This document shows positions 1 through 5,022 of a DNA stretch of 6,997 nt, in pieces. The notes beneath the pieces are model-generated. The model did no database searches, was not told the origin of the DNA, and saw only the letters and a program-made list of their open reading frames with translations. Where the stretch lies: the NCBI GenBank assembly GCA_030597775.1, contig JAUVRF010000087.1, positions 1 through 6,997 of the forward strand, in the 5' to 3' direction. This stretch comes from Methanobacteriota archaeon. Its GTDB lineage: Archaea > Thermoplasmatota > DTKX01 > GCA-020343715. The translations under genes and the position numbers were made by a program. Position 1 is the stretch's first letter, and each line of letters starts with the position of its first letter.

Positions 1-1
1 G

Positions 2-2533
2 TACCGGTCCGGGTCCCTGAGCATCGAGGTGTACACCTCGAGCAGGGTCACCGACCTGGACGTGCGTCCCGACGGCGGGGAGATCGTGATCTCCTCCTAC
101 TTCTACATCGATGTCTACAACCTCACCCGGTCGAGCATAGAGAGGCTGTCCCGTCCCGTCGGTGACGACCGGGAGTACTACTACTGCTACGGCGTCGAGT
201 ACAACAACGACGGAAGCTACTTCCTGGCCAACTGGTACGACGGGAGCTCCTACACCATGTTCAGATACGTGAACGACAAGTGGGTCAGCATCGCCAACCC
301 CGCCGGCCTGGTCAGCACCATTCGCTTCGAGAACGAGGGCACCTTCGCCCTGCTGGGGATGAACAATAACCTGCAGTACGTGGTCGGGGGGGCCGTGGCC
401 CCTGTCCAGGACTGGTACACCGTGGGCGCCTCCGCCGTCACCGACTTCGATTACAGCACCAAGGACTTCTACTTCCTGATGGGCACCGACAGCAAGGTGC
501 TCAAGTTCAAGCGTAAGGACAACGTCAAGCCGTGGCTGGACCGCCCCATCCCCGATGTGCCCATCGACGAGGATGCCCCGGGCGCCGGCGACAACCTCAT
601 CGACCTGCTCAACTACGTGATGGACGACAGGGCCTTCTCCAAGCTCAGGTTCGAGCTGGACTACCAGGAGGACCCGGGCCTCATAAGGGGAACGGTGGAC
701 GACCACTACCTGGACTTCGAGCAGATGATAGAGAACTGGAACGGCAAGCTCTCCTTCCGGCTCAAGATATGGGACCGGGGCTTCGACGACATCGAGGGCA
801 CCTTCGACGACGTCTTCAACCGGTCGAACACCTTCATGGTGGAGGTCAGACCCATCAACGACCCGGTCACGCTGGTCTCGTTGGGGGACCGGATCATCGG
901 TGAGGACGACCTAGTGTTCTTCGTCTCCGAGGGGCAGGAGAAGAACCTCACCATCGTGACACACGACGTGGACAACATCCCGCCCGGCGAGCAACCGCCC
1001 CAGTTCTCCTTCAACAGGAGCCTGCCATCGATCAGGGTGGATGCGGAGGAGATGGTGCTCAGCTTCTTGCCACGGAACAAGGACGTGGGGACGATATACA
1101 TCAGCCTTCTGATCACGGACGGGTTCGGCTCCACCATGACCTCTGGCCTCATATTCCACGTCAAGAACGTCAACAACCCACCCAAGCTGCAGGGGATCAG
1201 GGACAGGACGGTCCTGGAGGACCACTGGCTCAACTTCACGGTCTCCGCGAGGGACGAGGACCTGGAGATCGGCGTGCCTGACGTGATATCCTTCTCCACC
1301 AACGTCTCCGACGGCGTCGGTGACGACGACCTTCCCTACTTCACCTACGTGACCGACCCGGAGGACCCCACCCGGATCAGGGTCTCGTTCCTCCCCATGA
1401 ACGTGGACGTGGGCGTGATACTGGTGGAGTTCCGCGTCCGGGACGGGTTCGCCGCCGTTGGCGAGTGGCAGGACACGAGGACGATGGTCATCACGGTCGT
1501 GAACACCAACGACGCCCCCGTGCTGATGGAGGTGTCCGGGGTCAGCCTGGAAGGAGTGGTCGAGTACCCGATGGTGGCCATCGAGGACAACGAGCTGAGG
1601 CTGATAATCCTCGCCGACGACGACGATTCCGACCAACTGTTCTACTACGTGGACGACTCACGGTTCGACCTGGAGCAACCGGGAGGGGGCTACGAGGCAC
1701 GGATCTCGTTCACCCCCGGGAACGACGACGTGGGCTCGATATACGTCACGCTCAGCGTGTGGGACATCTTCAACACCTTCGACCAGCTGGTCCTCAACAT
1801 CACCGTCGTGAACGTGAACGACCCACCCCTCTTGGTCCAGTTCGAGGCGGAGGACACCACCGACGCGGAGGAACTGGAGTTCACCCTGTTCGAGGACGTT
1901 CTCTTCACGGCTCCCATCGTTGTCACGGACATCGATAGCGACAAGCTCACCTTCTCCGACAACCAGGGCATCTTCACCTTCTTCGTGGACCCTGCGGACC
2001 CCTTCAGGGCCCTGGCCAACTTCACCCCTGACCAGTCGAACGTCGGACAGATAATCACCATCCTGGAGGTCGATGACGGCGACGGGGGTGTGGATGTGAT
2101 CAACCTGATCATCAACGTGGTGGCCACCAACGACGGGCCGAGCACGATCGAGATCACCCAGATGGACCTCAACTCCCTCACCATTCCCATGAGGTCGACC
2201 CTGGCAACGGACGCCGACGGGGACGCCCTCACCTACACCTGGGACTACGGTGACCACGGTCCCACCGACTCCGGGGTCGACCTCATAGAGGTCACCCACA
2301 CCTATTACCGACCCGGGACGTACATCGTCACCGTGACGGTGGACGACGGCAACGGCGGCACCTCCGTCTCACAGGAGGAGATCCTCGTGCCCGACCTGGG
2401 CGAGGACCCCCAGGAGACCGAGGTCCAGGAGGGTCCCGTGCTTCTCGTGGGGGTCCTGATAGGCGTCTTCGCCGGAGTGGCCCTCGTCTTCCTCTACCTG
2501 TACTGGAGGATCCCGACCAGGAAGCAGGAGTGA
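2..2533 (+). CDS. Surface protein, 5'-truncated: beta-propeller, five cadherin-like domains, PKD domain, C-terminal membrane anchor
   Basis: The frame is open from base 2 to the TGA at 2531-2533, so the gene starts upstream of the window. A GTG at 29 lies inside a propeller strand and is not believed to be the start. Numbering residues from that GTG, 1-165 show four beta-propeller-like blades spaced 40-48 residues apart; a full propeller and a signal peptide would need more sequence to the left. Residues ~176-703 form five cadherin-like or Ig-like domains of about 103-112 residues. They are joined by NDxP-type linkers (PINDP 275, VNNPP 381, TNDAP 493, VNDPP 596, TNDGP 700), a form known to bind calcium in cadherins. 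Residues 704-788 are a PKD domain (TWDYGD, then GTYIVTVTVDDGNGG). A single helix at ~802-825 with the tail RIPTRKQE anchors it, placing the domains outside the cell. The likely role is adhesion or a structural envelope stalk. No enzymatic motif is seen and the ligand is unknown. Confidence 0.85.
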   Translation, partial: YRSGSLSIEVYTSSRVTDLDVRPDGGEIVISSYFYIDVYNLTRSSIERLSRPVGDDREYYYCYGVEYNNDGSYFLANWYDGSSYTMFRYVNDKWVSIANPAGLVSTIRFENEGTFALLGMNNNLQYVVGGAVAPVQDWYTVGASAVTDFDYSTKDFYFLMGTDSKVLKFKRKDNVKPWLDRPIPDVPIDEDAPGAGDNLIDLLNYVMDDRAFSKLRFELDYQEDPGLIRGTVDDHYLDFEQMIENWNGKLSFRLKIWDRGFDDIEGTFDDVFNRSNTFMVEVRPINDPVTLVSLGDRIIGEDDLVFFVSEGQEKNLTIVTHDVDNIPPGEQPPQFSFNRSLPSIRVDAEEMVLSFLPRNKDVGTIYISLLITDGFGSTMTSGLIFHVKNVNNPPKLQGIRDRTVLEDHWLNFTVSARDEDLEIGVPDVISFSTNVSDGVGDDDLPYFTYVTDPEDPTRIRVSFLPMNVDVGVILVEFRVRDGFAAVGEWQDTRTMVITVVNTNDAPVLMEVSGVSLEGVVEYPMVAIEDNELRLIILADDDDSDQLFYYVDDSRFDLEQPGGGYEARISFTPGNDDVGSIYVTLSVWDIFNTFDQLVLNITVVNVNDPPLLVQFEAEDTTDAEELEFTLFEDVLFTAPIVVTDIDSDKLTFSDNQGIFTFFVDPADPFRALANFTPDQSNVGQIITILEVDDGDGGVDVINLIINVVATNDGPSTIEITQMDLNSLTIPMRSTLATDADGDALTYTWDYGDHGPTDSGVDLIEVTHTYYRPGTYIVTVTVDDGNGGTSVSQEEILVPDLGEDPQETEVQEGPVLLVGVLIGVFAGVALVFLYLYWRIPTRKQE
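554..2137 (+). repeat. Five tandem cadherin-like domain repeats
   Basis: The encoded domains recur every 103-112 residues, judged from the NDxP-type linkers at residues 277, 382, 494, 597 and 701 of the surface protein (GTG at 29 taken as residue 1). Domains two to five share a core of the form F-x-P-x-N-x-D-V-G-x-I followed by strands and a D-G-F turn; the core Phe falls at residues 346, 454, 561 and 665. The last copy has NVG in place of DVG, and the first is the most divergent. The repeats are diverged at DNA level and are protein domains, not mobile or satellite DNA. Confidence 0.75.
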
Positions 2534-2548
2534 GGTCTCCAGGGGCTC

Positions 2549-2562
2549 GGCAACCTTTTTAC
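2549..2562 (+). promoter_or_regulatory. Archaeal TATA-like box for a leaderless transcript of the membrane glycoside hydrolase-like gene
   Basis: A T-rich element, CTTTTTAC at 2555-2562, stands out in very GC-rich surroundings and is preceded by GGCAACC as a possible BRE. Its centre is about 27 bp upstream of the GTG at 2586, the usual archaeal TATA-to-transcription-start distance, so transcription would begin at or next to the start codon. No GGAGG-type ribosome binding site precedes the GTG, which fits leaderless translation. The five-T run could also help end transcription of the gene upstream. Confidence 0.6.
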
Positions 2563-2585
2563 CCCCTGGTCCCGTTCCCACGGCC

Positions 2586-4358
2586 GTGGATGCCCGGACA
2601 CCGGGAAGGATCGTAAGGCCAGTGCTGGTCCTGATAGTCGCACCGGTCGTGCTGGTGCTCATGATCGCCTCATGGGGAGCGGGTCTCATGGGCCTCGCCG
2701 GATACACGGTCGTGTTCTTCCTGATGGTCCTTTGGAACTTCTGGGCCCTGTGGAGGGCTACGCTGAACAGATGGACCTCTCCCGACGGCCTGATGACACC
2801 CCTCAACCTGGCGGTCGCGGGTGGATACCTCTTCGTGTTCGTCGCCTGGGGGCCCTACGTTCTGAACCTCTGGATCGTGCCCCGGGCGGTCTTCGCACTC
2901 GCGTACGGCGCTGCCACGGTCCTGGTGGTCTTCCTCCTCTGGTCGCGACCCGAGACCCGCGGGCTGCGCAACTACATCTTCGCCGTCTACAACCTGATAG
3001 GCACCCTTGCCGTGGCCGCCTGGGCCGCCGCCGATGCGGGCTCCGATGGCACGGTCATGCTGAACATCGCAGCCCAGGGGTGGGGTATCGCCCAGACCTA
3101 CCTCGTCATCTGGGGGGCCTTCTTCGGTCCCATATTCTTCCTTCCACCTATGCTGTTGATCGAGTCTAGGAGGGAGGAGGATGAGGAGGAGGACACGGAG
3201 GTGACCGTCGACCCCGGGACTGGCGTGGTCTCCATCAGTTCGAGCCCCCAGGAGGGCGTCCTGCCTCCCGTGGCAACTGCCGTCGGGGAGGCCGTGCTGG
3301 GCGAGGGGTCGCCCCCGGGCCGTCGGAGGAGGTGGCCTGTCCGAAGAGCGGTGTCCCTTGGCATCGACGCCTTCATGGGCGCATTGGTGGTGTTGCTCCT
3401 GGTCTTCAGCGCCATCGGTGCCGTCAACGTCGCCTCGTGGAACGACCTGCCGGACCCGGGGGAGGAGGGTTACGACGCCTCGCCCGGTTTCGAGTTCGCC
3501 GCCATGGGAAGGGCCTTCACCGACCGCCGCTTCGCGGTGTCTGACTGGTCATCGGTGGTGGACGAGGAGGTCGACAGGGCGCGGGAGCTGGGCCTTGCCC
3601 ACATCCGGTACGACCTCCAGAAGGAGTTCATCGAGGACCCGAGGGAGATGGTCAAGCTAGACTCCGCCGTCGCGAGGATCCGCGATGCTGGAATGGACCT
3701 GATGTTCGGACCCTTCGGCAGCAGCCAGTGGGAGTCCGATCCCCCCACCTTCGAAGAGTACGTGGAGGAGATACGGAAGGACACCCTGTTCCTGGTGGAG
3801 CTGTACGAGCCCGCGTGGGTCCTGCCGTTCTTCGAACCGAACGGTCAGGTCGCGGTCAACCTGGGCGAGAAGCTGCCCGTGGAGGTCTGGGTCCCCGTGA
3901 TCGATTCCCTGGGCGAGGAGATACACGCCCTGTCCAACGGGACCCGCGTGCTCATCGAGGTGGCCATCGAGCCCGAGCAGGGCATCGAGCTGGTGGAGGC
4001 CCTCTCGGAACCGGGTCTCAACATCGACGCCATCGGGGTGGACCTCTATCCGCTGTCGGCGGAGGAGCTGGACACCCTCCAGGAGTACCGGGATGCCGCC
4101 ACCAATGAGGAGCTGGGTTTCTGGGTGTCCGAGTTCGGGGTCGAATCGGTGATGTCGGGCCAGCGTGGTCAGGCCCGGGCCCTCGCCGAGGTCCTCCGCC
4201 AGGCATCGGGCGAGCTGAACGCGTCGGGCCTGTGCGTCTGGGCACTGCTCGACGACACGGTGATACCATCCAATCTCGGGCTCGTGGGTCGAGATGGGAC
4301 CCCGAAGGAGGCCTATCGGGTCCTCAAGAAGGCCATCGATGAGATCCTCGGGGACTGA
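2586..4358 (+). CDS. Seven-helix membrane protein with extracellular clan GH-A-like glycoside hydrolase domain
   Basis: The 590-residue product starts at a GTG 27 bp after a TATA-like box; the next in-frame ATG (residue 26) would cut the first helix. Helices are predicted at about 12-33, 36-57, 72-92, 98-119, 130-150 and 166-192. A cytoplasmic linker (193-255) follows, acidic at first and then arginine-rich (GRRRRWPVRR, 245-254), then a seventh helix at ~256-282. Positive-inside charges in the loops (RATLNR, SRPETRGLR, ESRR) place residues 283-590 outside the cell. That domain resembles a (beta/alpha)8 clan GH-A hydrolase: HIRYDL (339-344), FFEPNG with candidate acid/base E417, GVDLYP (484-489), WVSEFG with candidate nucleophile E516, and VWALLDD (551-557). 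E417 and E516 are 99 residues apart, a normal spacing for the clan. The residue before E417 is Phe where the clan usually has Asn, so substrate and activity are uncertain. It could be a glycan hydrolase or transglycosylase of the envelope, or a non-catalytic binding relative. The family is not recognised precisely. Confidence 0.8.
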   Translation: MDARTPGRIVRPVLVLIVAPVVLVLMIASWGAGLMGLAGYTVVFFLMVLWNFWALWRATLNRWTSPDGLMTPLNLAVAGGYLFVFVAWGPYVLNLWIVPRAVFALAYGAATVLVVFLLWSRPETRGLRNYIFAVYNLIGTLAVAAWAAADAGSDGTVMLNIAAQGWGIAQTYLVIWGAFFGPIFFLPPMLLIESRREEDEEEDTEVTVDPGTGVVSISSSPQEGVLPPVATAVGEAVLGEGSPPGRRRRWPVRRAVSLGIDAFMGALVVLLLVFSAIGAVNVASWNDLPDPGEEGYDASPGFEFAAMGRAFTDRRFAVSDWSSVVDEEVDRARELGLAHIRYDLQKEFIEDPREMVKLDSAVARIRDAGMDLMFGPFGSSQWESDPPTFEEYVEEIRKDTLFLVELYEPAWVLPFFEPNGQVAVNLGEKLPVEVWVPVIDSLGEEIHALSNGTRVLIEVAIEPEQGIELVEALSEPGLNIDAIGVDLYPLSAEELDTLQEYRDAATNEELGFWVSEFGVESVMSGQRGQARALAEVLRQASGELNASGLCVWALLDDTVIPSNLGLVGRDGTPKEAYRVLKKAIDEILGD

Positions 4359-4373
4359 CCTCCGATCTCACCA

Positions 4374-4919
4374 TCAACGGGAACTCTTCTCCTGGGCCCA
4401 GTCCTGGCGCAATCTGACAAGGTCGATGGCGCAGCCCCTGCAGTAGTCCCGGGACTTGAGGTCCGTGTCCGCCAGGGAGACGGAGAAGTGCATCACGCAG
4501 TAGGGGTCGTCGCAATGGCCAAGGCCGAAGGTGTGGCCCAGCTCGTGATTGGCCTCCTTCACGCACCGCTCCAGGAACACCTGCTCGTTGACACCCCGCC
4601 TCAATCTGTTCATCGAGATGACGGCCGAGCGGCCCGGTGCCTCGGCCTGGCCGAAGACGAACCTGAGGCCCGCCATGTACAGGTCACGGTCCGTCACACC
4701 GAGCATCCGGTCGCCGTTGTAGGCGCCCAGCAAGCGAAGGAAGGAACGGGCCACGTACTGCCCCCTTCGATCGTCGAAGGCGTCCTCGGGGGCGGGGATC
4801 CTATGCTCCATAACCATCCGGACGTTCAGGGCCTCGAGCTCCTTGGCCAGATGCTCCATCACGGTGGCGTCCTCCTCGCCCACGGGGACGAGGTACAGGG
4901 AGAAGGGCGGGGCTTCCAC
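4374..4919 (-). CDS. amzA: Archaemetzincin family zinc metalloprotease
   Basis: The 181-residue product carries the archaemetzincin signature. HELGHTFGLGH gives the zinc ligands H125, H129 and H135 with catalytic base E126. CDDPYCVM follows (C136, C141, Met-turn M143), then CRGC (C160, C163) sixteen residues later. In this family the four cysteines bind a second, structural zinc. The N-terminal strand (LYLVPVG) is also typical. The start is set at the GTG at 4919 because a TATA-like box lies 26 bp upstream and homologues begin close to this strand. The frame stays open to a GTG at 5012, but the 31 extra residues have no family character and would span the promoter. No signal peptide or membrane segment is seen, so it is probably cytoplasmic. 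Family members are peptidases with poorly known natural substrates. It ends 15 bp from the convergent hydrolase-like gene. The family call is firm; the physiological role is not known. Confidence 0.92.
   Translation of the reverse strand: MEAPPFSLYLVPVGEEDATVMEHLAKELEALNVRMVMEHRIPAPEDAFDDRRGQYVARSFLRLLGAYNGDRMLGVTDRDLYMAGLRFVFGQAEAPGRSAVISMNRLRRGVNEQVFLERCVKEANHELGHTFGLGHCDDPYCVMHFSVSLADTDLKSRDYCRGCAIDLVRLRQDWAQEKSSR
4431..4547 (-). other. Archaemetzincin catalytic and structural zinc-binding motif
   Basis: This stretch encodes residues 125-163 of the archaemetzincin: HExxHxxGxxH for the catalytic zinc, then C-x4-C-x-M with the Met-turn, and a closing CxxC. All expected ligands are present, so the enzyme appears intact. 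Confidence 0.92.
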
Positions 4920-5022
4920 GGTCGGGGGAAATCCTTGGCCGTTATTAACGTTCCCGTCCCGAGAACCAGGGTTGAGAAACCGCTGGGCGGACCCGTCACC
5001 AGCCACCGGCACGATCGGGTGC
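4920..5022. other. Intergenic gap between the PKD protein gene and amzA
   Basis: These 103 bp separate two genes that both read leftward. The gap holds the amzA TATA-like box. No T-rich terminator, strong hairpin or small gene was found in it, so how transcription of the PKD protein gene ends is not visible. Confidence 0.6.
4942..4955 (-). promoter_or_regulatory. Archaeal TATA-like box for a leaderless amzA transcript
   Basis: On the - strand, TTAATAA (4948-4942) is the strongest AT-rich element in the 103-bp gap after the PKD protein gene, preceded by GGGAACG as a possible purine-rich BRE. Its centre at 4945 is 26 bp upstream of the in-frame GTG at 4919, so the message would begin at the start codon. 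No Shine-Dalgarno sequence lies just before that GTG. The arrangement matches the other promoter seen in this window and supports the shorter start of amzA. Confidence 0.65.

Noticed and set aside
29..31. GTG at 29 as the true start of the left-hand surface protein
   Set aside because: The frame continues open to base 2 with strand-like sequence, the propeller would be incomplete, and no signal peptide follows. It is an internal valine codon.
706..2299. Several long - strand frames opposite the cadherin-like surface protein
   Set aside because: They overlap one another and a well-supported gene, and their products are low-complexity with no recognisable motif. They are shadows of biased codon use.
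4920..5012. N-terminal extension of the archaemetzincin from a GTG at 5012
   Set aside because: It would place the best TATA-like box inside the coding region and adds 31 residues unlike the family. The GTG at 4919 has correct promoter spacing.
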